Of a stretch of 33,325 nucleotides of DNA, positions 7,290 through 15,655 are shown piece by piece. The number at the start of each line of letters is the position of its first letter. Position 1 is the first letter of the stretch. The notes under the pieces are model-generated. The model was not told where the DNA came from, did not search any database, and was given only the letters and a program-made list of their open reading frames with translations. The DNA comes from an uncultured Bacteroidales bacterium (lineage in GTDB: Bacteria; Bacteroidota; Bacteroidia; Bacteroidales; Muribaculaceae), in the NCBI GenBank assembly GCA_902776835.1, contig CACYRK010000042.1:1-33325 (forward strand). Reading direction: 5' to 3'. Position numbers and translations under genes: made by a program.

Positions 7290-9668
7290 ATGAAAAACAA
7301 TAGCACACGCAAGTTGAAATTGCTGCGACAACAGTTGCACGACAAGGTTATCAACTTCTTCAACACCCAGAGCGGCAATGCCGCCTACAACTACAAGCAG
7401 GTGAGTGCCGCCATCGGCGCCACGTCGCCCAAAGACCGCGCGCTGATAGCCGAAATCTTGGAGCAACTCAGCCACGACGGCTTCGCCATGCAGGTGGGCA
7501 CCGGCCGCTACAAGGCCGCGCGCCGCTCGATGGTCGCCGAGGGCCTGTTTGTGCGCCGCAACAACGGCAAGAACAGCGTAATCCTCGACAGCGACGAGGG
7601 CAACCCCGTGATGGTTGCCGAGCGCAACTCGATGCACGCCCTCAACGGCGACCGCGTGATGGTGCACATGAGCGCCGTGCGTGAGGGCCTGGAGCCTGAG
7701 GCCGAGGTAATCCAAATCTTGGAACGCAAGGAGCAGGTGTTCATCGGCACCCTGCAGGTAAAGAAATACTTTGCCCACCTGGTCACCGACAGCAAATTCC
7801 TCGCCACCGACATCTTTATCCCGCTCGACAAGTTGGGCGGCGGCGAGACGGGCGACAAGGTGGTGGCACGCATCGTCGAGTGGCCCGTGGAGGCCAACAG
7901 CCCCATCGGCGAGGTGGTGGACGTGCTGGGCAAAGCCGGCGAGAACAATGCCGAAATCCACGCCATCCTGGCGGAGTTCGGCCTGCCATACAAATATCCC
8001 GACAATGTGGAGCGCGTGGCACAGCGCATCGAGCCAGGCATCACCGACGAGGAGGTGGCCCAGCGACTCGACATGCGCGGCGTGCCCACGTTTACCATCG
8101 ACCCTGCCGACGCCAAGGACTACGACGATGCCCTGTCGCTGCGACAACTCGACAATGGCAATTGGGAGGTGGGCGTACACATCGCCGACGTGACCCACTA
8201 CGTCAAGCCCGGCTCGGTAATCGACCGCGAGGCGCAGTCGCGCGCCACGTCGGTCTATCTGGTCGACCGCACCGTGCCCATGCTGCCCACGCGGCTCTGC
8301 AACTACATCTGCTCGCTGCGCCCCGACGAGGACAAACTCACCCACTCGGTAATCTTCGAGATGGACAGCGAGGCACGCGTGAAGAAATACAAGATTTGCC
8401 ACACCGTCACTCGCAGCGTGCGCCGCTTCTCCTACGAGGAGGCGCAGGCAATAATCGAGACCGGCCACGGCGACATGGAGCACGAAATCCTCACGCTCAA
8501 CGACTTGGCGCAGAAATTGCGCACACAACGCTTTGCCGAAGGCGCCGTGTCGTTCAACCGCGAGGAGTTGAAGTTTGACATCGACGAGACGGGACGCCCC
8601 ACGGCGGTGCACACTCACGTGTCGCTCGAGGCCAACAAACTCATCGAGGAATTCATGCTGCTGGCAAACCGCTTCGTAGCGGCGCACATCGGCAAGGTGC
8701 CCGCTTCGAAAAAGGCCAAAGCGATGGTCTACCGCGTGCACGACGATCCCGACCCCGACAAACTGCTGAACTTTGCCAACATCGCCTCGCACTTTGGCTA
8801 CAAGGTGAAGGTGAAAGGCACGCGCAAAGAAATCAACCGCTCTATCAACCGCCTGCTCGAGCAGGTCGCCGGCAAGCCCGAGGAGGATCTGCTCTCGATT
8901 GTCGCCATCCGCTCGATGGCCAAGGCAATGTATTCGACCACCAATGTGGGTCACTACGGCCTGGCTTTCGACTACTACACGCACTTCACATCGCCCATTC
9001 GCCGCTACCCCGACATGATGGTGCACCGCCTGCTCGACCGCTACGCCGTGAAGGGCAGCCGCTCGGTCAACGTCGACGCGCTGGAGGAGCAATGCAGCCA
9101 TTGCAGTTCGCAGGAGCAGTTGGCAGCCAACGCCGAGCGCGCCTCAATCAAATACAAGGAGGTGGAATTTATGGGCGAGCGCCTGGGCAACGTGTACACC
9201 GGACACATCAGCGGCGTGACCGAGTGGGGCCTGTACGTCGAGATGGACGAGACACACTGCGAGGGCATGGTGCCCATTCGCGACCTCGACGACGACTTCT
9301 ACGAGTACGACGAGAAGAACTTCCTGGTGCGCGGCCGCCGCTATGGCCACGTTTACCAACTTGGCGACAAGGTGACGGTGCAGGTGGCGCGTGCCGACCT
9401 GATTAAGAAGCAACTCGACGTGGTACTGGTGACCGAGGCAAGCCCGGCCTTCAGCCACCGCATCGACCGCCAGCCCATCACCGAGCAGAACTCGGGCGTA
9501 CTGGCACGCATGAGCGCCGAGGACCGCAAGCGCAGCCAGCTCGAGGGCGGCACGGCAAGCCGTCGACAGCAGCGCGGCAAGCGTGGCAACAGCACCCGCC
9601 GCAACGTCGTTGAGGGCCGAGGCACCAAGGGCGGAAAAGGCGGAAAGCATGGCAAGCGCCGCCGTTAA
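7290..9668 (+). CDS. rnr: Ribonuclease R
   Basis: A 792-residue processive 3'-to-5' exoribonuclease of the RNB (RNase II) family that degrades structured RNA. The N-terminal winged-helix/cold-shock region is followed by the RNB catalytic domain, with the metal-binding cluster IDPADAKDYDDALSL at about 270-284. The RNB domain continues through HFTSPIRRYPDMMVHRLLDR. A C-terminal S1 domain begins GNVYTGHISGVTEWGLYVEM, and the tail is rich in Arg, Lys and Gly, as is common in RNase R. The frame opens earlier, inside the preceding gene; the Met at 7290 (MKNNSTRKLKLLRQQ) fits the gap. It lies 31 bases after the NagB-like gene and 35 bases before xseB, so one transcript is likely. Confidence 0.95.
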   Translation: MKNNSTRKLKLLRQQLHDKVINFFNTQSGNAAYNYKQVSAAIGATSPKDRALIAEILEQLSHDGFAMQVGTGRYKAARRSMVAEGLFVRRNNGKNSVILDSDEGNPVMVAERNSMHALNGDRVMVHMSAVREGLEPEAEVIQILERKEQVFIGTLQVKKYFAHLVTDSKFLATDIFIPLDKLGGGETGDKVVARIVEWPVEANSPIGEVVDVLGKAGENNAEIHAILAEFGLPYKYPDNVERVAQRIEPGITDEEVAQRLDMRGVPTFTIDPADAKDYDDALSLRQLDNGNWEVGVHIADVTHYVKPGSVIDREAQSRATSVYLVDRTVPMLPTRLCNYICSLRPDEDKLTHSVIFEMDSEARVKKYKICHTVTRSVRRFSYEEAQAIIETGHGDMEHEILTLNDLAQKLRTQRFAEGAVSFNREELKFDIDETGRPTAVHTHVSLEANKLIEEFMLLANRFVAAHIGKVPASKKAKAMVYRVHDDPDPDKLLNFANIASHFGYKVKVKGTRKEINRSINRLLEQVAGKPEEDLLSIVAIRSMAKAMYSTTNVGHYGLAFDYYTHFTSPIRRYPDMMVHRLLDRYAVKGSRSVNVDALEEQCSHCSSQEQLAANAERASIKYKEVEFMGERLGNVYTGHISGVTEWGLYVEMDETHCEGMVPIRDLDDDFYEYDEKNFLVRGRRYGHVYQLGDKVTVQVARADLIKKQLDVVLVTEASPAFSHRIDRQPITEQNSGVLARMSAEDRKRSQLEGGTASRRQQRGKRGNSTRRNVVEGRGTKGGKGGKHGKRRR

Positions 9669-9703
9669 CAACAACTATTTTTTAAACCACAACAATTCAA
9701 AAT

Positions 9704-9907
9704 ATGGAACAGAACGAGATGACCTACACTCAAGCCGTCAACGAACTTGAAGAATTAGTCAAAAAGATGCAAGACCCCGAGTGCAGCATCGACAACCTCA
9801 GCAATTACACCAAGCGCAGCAAGGAATTGCTCGATATCTGCCGCAAGAAACTCACCGCCACCGACGAGGAACTCAAGCGCATCCTCGCCGACATGTCGAA
9901 AGAGTAA
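9704..9907 (+). CDS. xseB: Exodeoxyribonuclease VII small subunit
   Basis: A 67-residue helical protein with the XseB pattern: TYTQAVNELEELVKKMQ, then a region resembling SIDNLSNYTKRSKELLDICR. Several copies bind the long helices of XseA. Length and motif are typical. In many bacteria xseB is next to xseA; here xseA is about 8 kb away and points the other way, so the two subunits are under different promoters. xseB sits between rnr and the L,D-transpeptidase with gaps of 35 and 20 bases. Confidence 0.93.
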   Translation: MEQNEMTYTQAVNELEELVKKMQDPECSIDNLSNYTKRSKELLDICRKKLTATDEELKRILADMSKE

Positions 9908-9927
9908 CAATAAAACCGTACAGCAAT

Positions 9928-10536
9928 ATGAAACGCCATATCAACACACTGGCGATTGCACTGTGCATCGCCATAGCCGCCACAATGGCGGTCACCGTCA
10001 GCGCCCAGTCGCGCAAAGGCAAAACCACGCGCAAAAGCACCACCAGCAGCGTGCGCGTGCCCGAAGAGAAGAAAGGGCTGTTTATCGTCATCTCGAAGCG
10101 CGACCTGAACCTTCGCGTGTATCGTGCCATCGACGGCGACACCACGCTGGTCGAGGAGTTCCCGGCTTGCCTGAGCAAAAACAAGGGCAACAAGCAGCGC
10201 CGTGGCGACATGCGCACGCCCGAGTCGCCCGAGGGCAAGCCGTTTAAAATCTGCCAGATTCAGGATGCCAGCACCTGGCGCCACGACTTCCATGACGGCC
10301 GCGGCAACATACGTGCCTACGGCGATTGGTTCCTGCGCCTGGAGACGCCCGGACACAGCGGAATCGGCATCCATGGGTCGACCAACAACGAGAATTCGGT
10401 GCCCGGACGCGCCAGCGAGGGCTGCATACGCCTGCGTGACGCCGACATCATCACCGTGAAAGAGAAATATGCCTACGTGGGTATGCCCGTGATTATCAAG
10501 GCCGAAGAGCAAGGTCTTTATCCCTGGGAAGAATGA
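9928..10536 (+). CDS. L,D-transpeptidase (YkuD domain) secreted protein
   Basis: A 202-residue protein with an N-terminal signal peptide (MKRHINTLAIALCIAIAATM, ending near VSAQ) and a YkuD catalytic domain. The catalytic signature is present: His149 in GIHGSTNNEN and Cys166 in SEGCIRL. YkuD enzymes make 3-3 cross-links in peptidoglycan or attach proteins to it, and some act as murein hydrolases. Expected location is the periplasm. The start at 9928 lies 20 bases after xseB. Its stop overlaps the start of the next gene in an ATGA. Confidence 0.9.
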   Translation: MKRHINTLAIALCIAIAATMAVTVSAQSRKGKTTRKSTTSSVRVPEEKKGLFIVISKRDLNLRVYRAIDGDTTLVEEFPACLSKNKGNKQRRGDMRTPESPEGKPFKICQIQDASTWRHDFHDGRGNIRAYGDWFLRLETPGHSGIGIHGSTNNENSVPGRASEGCIRLRDADIITVKEKYAYVGMPVIIKAEEQGLYPWEE

Positions 10537-11159
10537 CGCTGCGCACCATAACCACCACATTGGCCGCCCTGCTGGGCTTACTCGCCATGCAGGCGCAAGA
10601 CTTGCCGGCCGACACCACGTCGCTAACCGACCCCGACGAGGTGTTTACGCTTACCGACGAGGATATCGCCGCCGAGCGCCTCGAGGCATGCCGCAAGGTG
10701 GCGGGTACCTACCGCTATAAGGAGCCATACGTGCAGGCCGAGGCGCACGGCGTGATAGGCTTTGTCAAGGAGCCCATCGCCAAGTCGAAACTGCGCAAGA
10801 AACTCACCAAGGCCTACAAGAAAATCCGAATCAAAAAGAACGTGTTGGCACTCACGCTCAACCCCGACGGCACCTACCGGCTCGACGGGCCCGCCGGCCT
10901 CAGCCGAAACGGCAAGTTTAGTTATAACACTGGCACTCAGGCCGTCACGCTATCACTTATCGACGGCATCCTGCCCGTCAAGGTCAATCTGCAACACGAC
11001 GGCAAAAAACTCCACTTGGGGGCAAATTTCGACCGACTGCTCACCATCCTGAACCTGCTCGCACAGTTCCTGGGGCAGCATGGCACCACAGCCAAGGCGT
11101 TAGGCCTGCTGGCCAACGACTTCGACGAAGTGACCGTGGGCTTCACCTTCTCACGGTAA
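10533..11159 (+). CDS. Secreted DUF4923-like protein
   Basis: A 208-residue protein with a signal peptide (MTLRTITTTLAALLGLLAMQ, ending near MQAQD). It has a beta-rich C-terminal part (LALTLNPDGTYRL, FSYNTGTQAVTLSLIDGI, VGFTFSR) that recalls the lipocalin-like DUF4923 family of Bacteroidales. I hold that assignment loosely. A basic stretch (SKLRKKLTKAYKKIRIKK) lies in the middle. The ATGA overlap with the transpeptidase gene suggests coupled translation and perhaps a shared envelope role. A 137-base gap follows before the ABC transporter genes. Confidence 0.7.
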   Translation: MTLRTITTTLAALLGLLAMQAQDLPADTTSLTDPDEVFTLTDEDIAAERLEACRKVAGTYRYKEPYVQAEAHGVIGFVKEPIAKSKLRKKLTKAYKKIRIKKNVLALTLNPDGTYRLDGPAGLSRNGKFSYNTGTQAVTLSLIDGILPVKVNLQHDGKKLHLGANFDRLLTILNLLAQFLGQHGTTAKALGLLANDFDEVTVGFTFSR

Positions 11160-11219
11160 ATAAAATCACGACCGGTGTAATAAATCGCGCCCTCTGTGCG
11201 TCAAACGTATAAAACAACA

Positions 11220-11285
11220 ACATTGTGCACTATGCATTGCGCATTAACAATTAATTGTGCATTCTGCATTGTGCATCATGCATTA
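11220..11285. repeat. GCATT-rich short repeat cluster
   Basis: The gap between the DUF4923-like gene and the ABC gene contains repeated TGCATTGYGCATYA-like words: TGCATTGCGCATTA, TGCATTCTGC and TGCATTGTGCATCA. An AACAATTAATTGT dyad lies in the middle. Such A/T-rich GCATT clusters are often seen between Bacteroidales genes. No clear promoter box was found here, so the ABC genes may be read through from upstream. Confidence 0.5.
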
Positions 11286-11296
11286 AACAAAAGATT

Positions 11297-12211
11297 ATGC
11301 AACCATTTATCGAAGTAAAAGACGTCGTTAAGCAGTACGACGGGCATCTGGCGCTCGACCATGTGAGCCTGAACGTGCCACGAGGCTGCATCTATGGCCT
11401 GCTGGGCCCCAACGGAGCCGGCAAGACGTCGCTGATACGTATCATCAACCAAATCACGCACCCCGACGAGGGCGAGGTGCTGCTCGACGGACGCCCCATG
11501 ACCGAGGACGACGTGATTCACCTGGGCTACCTGCCCGAGGAACGCGGCCTCTACAAGAAAATGAAGGTGGGCGAGCACATCGTGTACATCGGCCGGTTGA
11601 AAGGCATGACCAAGGCCGACGCCGTGGCCGCCATGCACGAGTGGCTCGAGCGTTTCGACCTCACCGAGTGGCGCGACAAGAAAGTGGAGGCGCTCTCGAA
11701 AGGCATGCAGCAAAAGGTGCAGTTTATCAACACCGTGATTCACCGGCCGCAACTGCTCATCTTCGACGAGCCGTTCTCGGGCTTCGACCCAGTGAATGCC
11801 GACCAACTGAAGGTGGAAATCCTGCGACTGCGCGACGAGGGGGCGACAATCCTGTTCTCGACGCACAACATGGAAAGCGTGGAGGAGATTTGCGAACAAA
11901 TCTCGCTCATCAACCACGCACGCGTGGTGCTGGAGGGTAACGTCGACGAGATTCGCCACAGCCACAAGCAGAACATCATCGCCGTGGGCATTGAGGGGAA
12001 GATGCCTCTCGCGCCCGACGAGGCACTCTACACGATCGTGCCAGCACCGGCCGACAGCCGAGAGACCTACGTGAAACTGGCCGACGGCGTGAGTGCACGC
12101 GACGTGATTCAGCGTCTCAACGAGCGTTACACGCTCACCGGATTCCACGAGATACTGCCCTCGATGCACGATATTTTTGTCAACACCGTAAAAGCACAAA
12201 GCCATGAATAA
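11297..12211 (+). CDS. ABC transporter ATP-binding protein (ABC-2 / NatA type)
   Basis: A 304-residue ATPase of the ABC-2 export type. Walker A is GPNGAGKT (37-44), the signature is LSKGMQQK (133-140), and Walker B is LLIFDEP (153-159). A C-terminal extension of the DUF4162 kind seen in NatA-like proteins follows. It energises the membrane protein encoded next. The Met at 11297 was chosen because the 14 upstream codons lie in the GCATT repeat. It overlaps the permease gene by eight bases. The substrate cannot be told; relatives export sodium ions, drugs or peptides. Confidence 0.93.
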   Translation: MQPFIEVKDVVKQYDGHLALDHVSLNVPRGCIYGLLGPNGAGKTSLIRIINQITHPDEGEVLLDGRPMTEDDVIHLGYLPEERGLYKKMKVGEHIVYIGRLKGMTKADAVAAMHEWLERFDLTEWRDKKVEALSKGMQQKVQFINTVIHRPQLLIFDEPFSGFDPVNADQLKVEILRLRDEGATILFSTHNMESVEEICEQISLINHARVVLEGNVDEIRHSHKQNIIAVGIEGKMPLAPDEALYTIVPAPADSRETYVKLADGVSARDVIQRLNERYTLTGFHEILPSMHDIFVNTVKAQSHE

Positions 12212-13517
12212 ACTTAAACTCATCATAGCGCGCGAATACATGACCACCGTGGCGCGCAAATCGTTTATCTTCACCACCTTGCTGGTGCCTGTAATCATGA
12301 TTCTGTGCATGGGACTGCCCGCACTCATCGCCTACTACAACCAGAGTGGCGGCGACGTGGAAACGGTGGCCGTGATCGATGCGAGCGGACGTTACGGCAC
12401 TGCCATCCACGACACCGAGCAGTACCACTTTGTGGTGATGAGCGCCGACACCATCGCCGACCCTTATAAGTTCTACAACAGCAGCGACAAGTCGCTGGCA
12501 GCCATCGTGATGATTCCGCGCGATATCGACTCGACGGCGCAAGCCACCGTGTTCAGCGAAAGCACCATCAACGTCACGCTCAAGAGCCACATCAACAATG
12601 CGCTGAGCGACACCATCTCGCAAACGCGCCTGCTGAGTTACGGCGTGCCAAACCTGCAGGAGATGGTCGACAAGGCAAACGTTGACGTCGATCTGAAGAG
12701 CGTCAAGTGGAGCGAGAGCGGACGCGAGACCGAGTCGTCGACCGAAATGGCGATGGTTCTGGGCATGGTGCTGTCGTTACTCACTTACACCTTCGTGCTG
12801 ATGTACGGCGCAATGATTATGAATGGCGTGATTGAGGAGAAGACCAACCGCATCGTCGAGGTGATTGTGAGCAGTTGCAAGCCGTTCGAACTGATGATGG
12901 GCAAAATCATCGGCGTGGCGCTGGTGGGACTTACACAACTCGCCATCTGGGGCGTGATTATGGGTGTGCTCTCGCTGGTGCTCGGCTCGATATTCGGCGC
13001 CGACGTTATGGCTGGCGGACAAGCACAGGCTGGCATGCAAGCCATGCAGGAAATGGGCGACAGCGTCGACATGGCCGGCATCCTCAAGGCAGTGATGAGC
13101 ATCAATTACCCCATGATCATCACCAACTTCATCATCTACTTCGTGGGTGGTTACCTGCTCTATGCGGCCCTGTTTGCCGCCTTCGGCTCGGCAGTCGACC
13201 AGGCCGCCGACGCCTCGCAGTTCACCACGCCCATCATCCTGATTATGATTGTGGCCCTCTATGCCGGCATCGCCTGCATCGAGAACCCCAACGGACCCAT
13301 GGCGGTGTGGTGCTCAATCATCCCGTTCACTTCGCCAGTGGTGATGATGGTGCGACTGCCCTACGACGTGCCGTTCTGGCAAATCGCACTCAGCGTCGTG
13401 CTGCTCTACGCCACCGCGTGCGCCGTGGTGTGGATTGCCGGACGCATCTACCGCACGGGCATCCTGCTCTACGGCAAGAAGACCAGTTTCAAGGAAATCC
13501 TCCGCTGGATCAAATAA
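12204..13517 (+). CDS. ABC-2 type transporter permease (NatB-like)
   Basis: A 437-residue inner-membrane protein. One membrane helix near the N-terminus (FIFTTLLVPVIMILCMGL) is followed by an extracytoplasmic domain of about 140 residues. Five or so further helices fill the C-terminal half, starting at MVLGMVLSLLTYTFVLMY. The sequence GVIEEKTNRIVEVIVSSCKP is typical of ABC-2 permeases of the NatB/YhaP kind. The start overlaps the ATPase gene, so the two are surely co-expressed and form the exporter. The next gene starts four bases after the stop. Confidence 0.92.
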   Translation: MNKLKLIIAREYMTTVARKSFIFTTLLVPVIMILCMGLPALIAYYNQSGGDVETVAVIDASGRYGTAIHDTEQYHFVVMSADTIADPYKFYNSSDKSLAAIVMIPRDIDSTAQATVFSESTINVTLKSHINNALSDTISQTRLLSYGVPNLQEMVDKANVDVDLKSVKWSESGRETESSTEMAMVLGMVLSLLTYTFVLMYGAMIMNGVIEEKTNRIVEVIVSSCKPFELMMGKIIGVALVGLTQLAIWGVIMGVLSLVLGSIFGADVMAGGQAQAGMQAMQEMGDSVDMAGILKAVMSINYPMIITNFIIYFVGGYLLYAALFAAFGSAVDQAADASQFTTPIILIMIVALYAGIACIENPNGPMAVWCSIIPFTSPVVMMVRLPYDVPFWQIALSVVLLYATACAVVWIAGRIYRTGILLYGKKTSFKEILRWIK

Positions 13518-13521
13518 CGCA

Positions 13522-13902
13522 ATGATGAAAGCGACCTTTGCTATCGCAATTATGGCTGGCGCGCTGGGCCTGATGGCTTGTGGCACAGCGCGCCAGGCTA
13601 CACTCGACGCCGCTATCGTGGGCGAGCACAACACCGTGGGCGAACACTCGCCCACAAACTTTATCGTGACCTACGACAGCGTGGTGGGCAAGGCGCCGCT
13701 GCTGCGCGCCATCGAGCAGTACGACGTCAGCATCATCTACGACTACCACCTAATCCACGGCATGGCGCTGCGCAAGAGCGACACCATGACGCTCGAGGAG
13801 ACGATGGCGCGATTCCGCCAAGTGGAGGGCGTGCTCACCGTGGAATACGACCACATCATTCGCCTCACCGACCCGGTGAAGCCAAAAATCGTCGACCGAT
13901 GA
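13522..13902 (+). CDS. Small lipoprotein, possibly with an I9-propeptide-like fold
   Basis: A 126-residue protein with a lipoprotein signal (ATFAIAIMAGALGLMAC, with Cys at residue 20), so it is probably anchored in the envelope. Two Met codons at 13522 and 13525 are both possible starts. The mature part (FIVTYDSVVGKAPLLRAI, YDVSIIYDYHLIHGMAL, VEGVLTVEYDHI) shows a spacing that recalls the inhibitor I9 / subtilisin propeptide fold. No protease is encoded beside it. I infer this only from pattern and would not name a function. It lies four bases after the permease gene and overlaps the GNAT gene in an ATGA. Confidence 0.7.
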   Translation: MMKATFAIAIMAGALGLMACGTARQATLDAAIVGEHNTVGEHSPTNFIVTYDSVVGKAPLLRAIEQYDVSIIYDYHLIHGMALRKSDTMTLEETMARFRQVEGVLTVEYDHIIRLTDPVKPKIVDR

Positions 13903-14426
13903 GTTACCACATCACACACGCCACCGAGGCTCAACTGCCCACCCTGCTCCACCTGGCCGAGCAGGCCCGCAACACCATGCGCAGCACCGGCAACACCGGG
14001 CAGTGGGTCAACGGCTACCCGTCGCGCGAGGTATTTCTCGACGACATCGCACACCGCGCCAGCATGATCGTGAGCGACGACAGCGGCGCGATAGTGGGCA
14101 CATTTGCCTTTCTGCCAAGCCCCGAGCCCACATACAACTACATCGATGGCCAGTGGCTCGACGACAACAGTCCTTACTACGTGATTCACCGCATCGCCAG
14201 CATGCCCGGCAGCCACGGCGTGCTGCGAGCCATCATCGACTATGCTTTCACCATCACCGACAATGTGCGCATCGACACCCACCGCGACAACGTCATCATG
14301 CGCCACCTACTGCCCCAACTGGGATTCACCTACTGCGGCATCATCTACCTCGCCAACGGCGACGAACGCCTCGCATCCTCTTCCAAATCTTCTCGCGACA
14401 CCACATCAGCATTAAAACCCTATTAA
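13899..14426 (+). CDS. GNAT-family N-acetyltransferase
   Basis: A 175-residue cytoplasmic protein with GNAT layout. It opens MSYHITHATEAQLPTLLHLA, has a central strand SGAIVGTFAFLPSPEP, then VIHRIASMPGSHGVLRAIID in place of the acetyl-CoA loop, and ends RIDTHRDNVIMRHLLPQLGF with YCGIIYL, the usual GNAT C-terminal pattern. The substrate is unknown. The start overlaps the lipoprotein stop (ATGA), so it is the last gene of the ABC-lipoprotein operon. The transposase region begins right after it. Confidence 0.85.
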   Translation: MSYHITHATEAQLPTLLHLAEQARNTMRSTGNTGQWVNGYPSREVFLDDIAHRASMIVSDDSGAIVGTFAFLPSPEPTYNYIDGQWLDDNSPYYVIHRIASMPGSHGVLRAIIDYAFTITDNVRIDTHRDNVIMRHLLPQLGFTYCGIIYLANGDERLASSSKSSRDTTSALKPY

Positions 14427-14462
14427 TAAAGAATTAAGCAGAACTTCTCATACGCAATAATT

Positions 14463-14487
14463 AATCAAAAGAACCGTCCCTTTGATT
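14463..14487 (+). repeat. REP-like palindrome, copy 1
   Basis: A 25-bp imperfect palindrome with arms AATCAAA and TTTGATT around a GAACCGTCCC core. It is repeated exactly at 15551-15575 and in inverted orientation at 15417-15441, and it lies just before the RAYT promoter. Confidence 0.8.
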
Positions 14488-14506
14488 ATTAATTTCGGTT
14501 AATTAT

Positions 14507-14537
14507 TTGCTAATATGACTAAGGTGATGTAATTTTG
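14507..14537 (+). promoter_or_regulatory. Promoter of the RAYT gene
   Basis: TTG (14507-14509), 20 bases, TAATTTTG (14530-14537). It gives a leader of about 80 bases to the ATG at 14621. Confidence 0.65.
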
Positions 14538-14620
14538 TATCATGTGTAATTGGTGGCAAGTTGGTGGCACGCAACACGACATATCGTCACCGTACTCTAC
14601 TAATTTTAATACATAATCAT

Positions 14621-15418
14621 ATGCCAAGAAAAAGCAGAAAACATAGCGACACAGGTATTTACCATGTAATGTTGCGAGGAATAGATCGATGCAACATCTT
14701 CAATGAAGAGCAAGATTGCCTCAAGTTTATCAAAATCTTAAAAGAAAGTGTTGCTCAGATCGACAAAGAAGGCGAGCCACATCCCGCAAGATGCGTGATT
14801 TATGCCTATTGCCTGATGAGCAACCACGTGCATCTGCTTATCGGGGATAATGGCAACGACATCGGCGACGTCATGAAACGCATCGGCGTATCATATGTGA
14901 GTTACTACAACAAACACCACTATCGAATTGGGCCGTTGTTTCAAGACCGCTTTCGCAGCGAGCCTGTGAACGATGCCCGCTATTTTATCACTCTGCTCAG
15001 TTACATTCATTTAAATCCAGTAGCAGCCGGTATAACAAAACACCCAACCGAGTATCGGTGGAGCAGTTGGCATGAATATGAGGCAGTCGAGCCACTACCC
15101 GACAGCATCTGTTGCAAAAGTTTTCCGTTTGCCGAACTGAACTGGGCAAAATTAAGAGAAACGGTGTTAAAAACCGTGGCTGTTGACATGGCGAAGGTGT
15201 CGCTTGAACGACGCCGAATGACCGACAAAGAGGCTGAGATGATTTTGGCGCGAATCACAAGGAATGCACCATTAGACCATATTAAATCAATGCCGACCCA
15301 ACAAAAAGAGAGCATAATAGCCAAAGCATTAAGCCGAGGTGTGGCTATGAGGCAGTTGGAACGCCTGACCGGCATCAACTTCAGCGCCATAAGGCTAATC
15401 AAAGAGAAATTTGAATAA
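14621..15418 (+). CDS. REP-associated tyrosine transposase (RAYT), IS200-like Y1 HUH family
   Basis: A 265-residue protein of the TnpA_REP family. The HUH metal site is HVH (69-71) in YCLMSNHVHLLI, and a conserved Tyr lies in YIHLNPVAAG (about 128). GIYHVMLRG is the usual N-terminal motif. The C-terminus carries a helix-turn-helix-like segment (SRGVAMRQLERLTGI). Such enzymes cut and join single-stranded DNA at REP hairpins and are usually single-copy residents. Here the gene is bracketed by three REP-like palindromes, and its TAA stop overlaps the second. The 20 codons upstream of 14621 are rejected because MPRKSRKHSDTGIYHV fits the family start. Composition is AT-richer than its neighbours. 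Confidence 0.92.
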   Translation: MPRKSRKHSDTGIYHVMLRGIDRCNIFNEEQDCLKFIKILKESVAQIDKEGEPHPARCVIYAYCLMSNHVHLLIGDNGNDIGDVMKRIGVSYVSYYNKHHYRIGPLFQDRFRSEPVNDARYFITLLSYIHLNPVAAGITKHPTEYRWSSWHEYEAVEPLPDSICCKSFPFAELNWAKLRETVLKTVAVDMAKVSLERRRMTDKEAEMILARITRNAPLDHIKSMPTQQKESIIAKALSRGVAMRQLERLTGINFSAIRLIKEKFE

Positions 15419-15441
15419 TCAAAGGGACGGTTCTTTTGATT
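15417..15441 (-). repeat. REP-like palindrome, copy 2 (inverted)
   Basis: The exact reverse complement of the copy at 14463-14487. It overlaps the last two bases of the RAYT stop codon. With copy 3 it forms an inverted pair separated by 109 bases, like a BIME. Confidence 0.8.
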
Positions 15442-15550
15442 TATTTTTCACACAAAGATTTGTAGACATTCGCCTTATAATCAATGTATTATAGTTATAC
15501 ATTGAACCACCTCACAGTATCTATAAAAGATATAATTAGCCTAAATTAAC

Positions 15551-15575
15551 AATCAAAAGAACCGTCCCTTTGATT
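15551..15575 (+). repeat. REP-like palindrome, copy 3
   Basis: Identical over 25 bases to copy 1, in the same orientation. The stretch from here to 15655 has short CTCGA-containing words and no gene. Confidence 0.8.
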
Positions 15576-15655
15576 TTTCTCGCTTACCAACAATCAAAGT
15601 AACCAAGCACTCGAAAGCCCGAATGCTCGATTACTCGAAATCCAAGGGTTGACGG

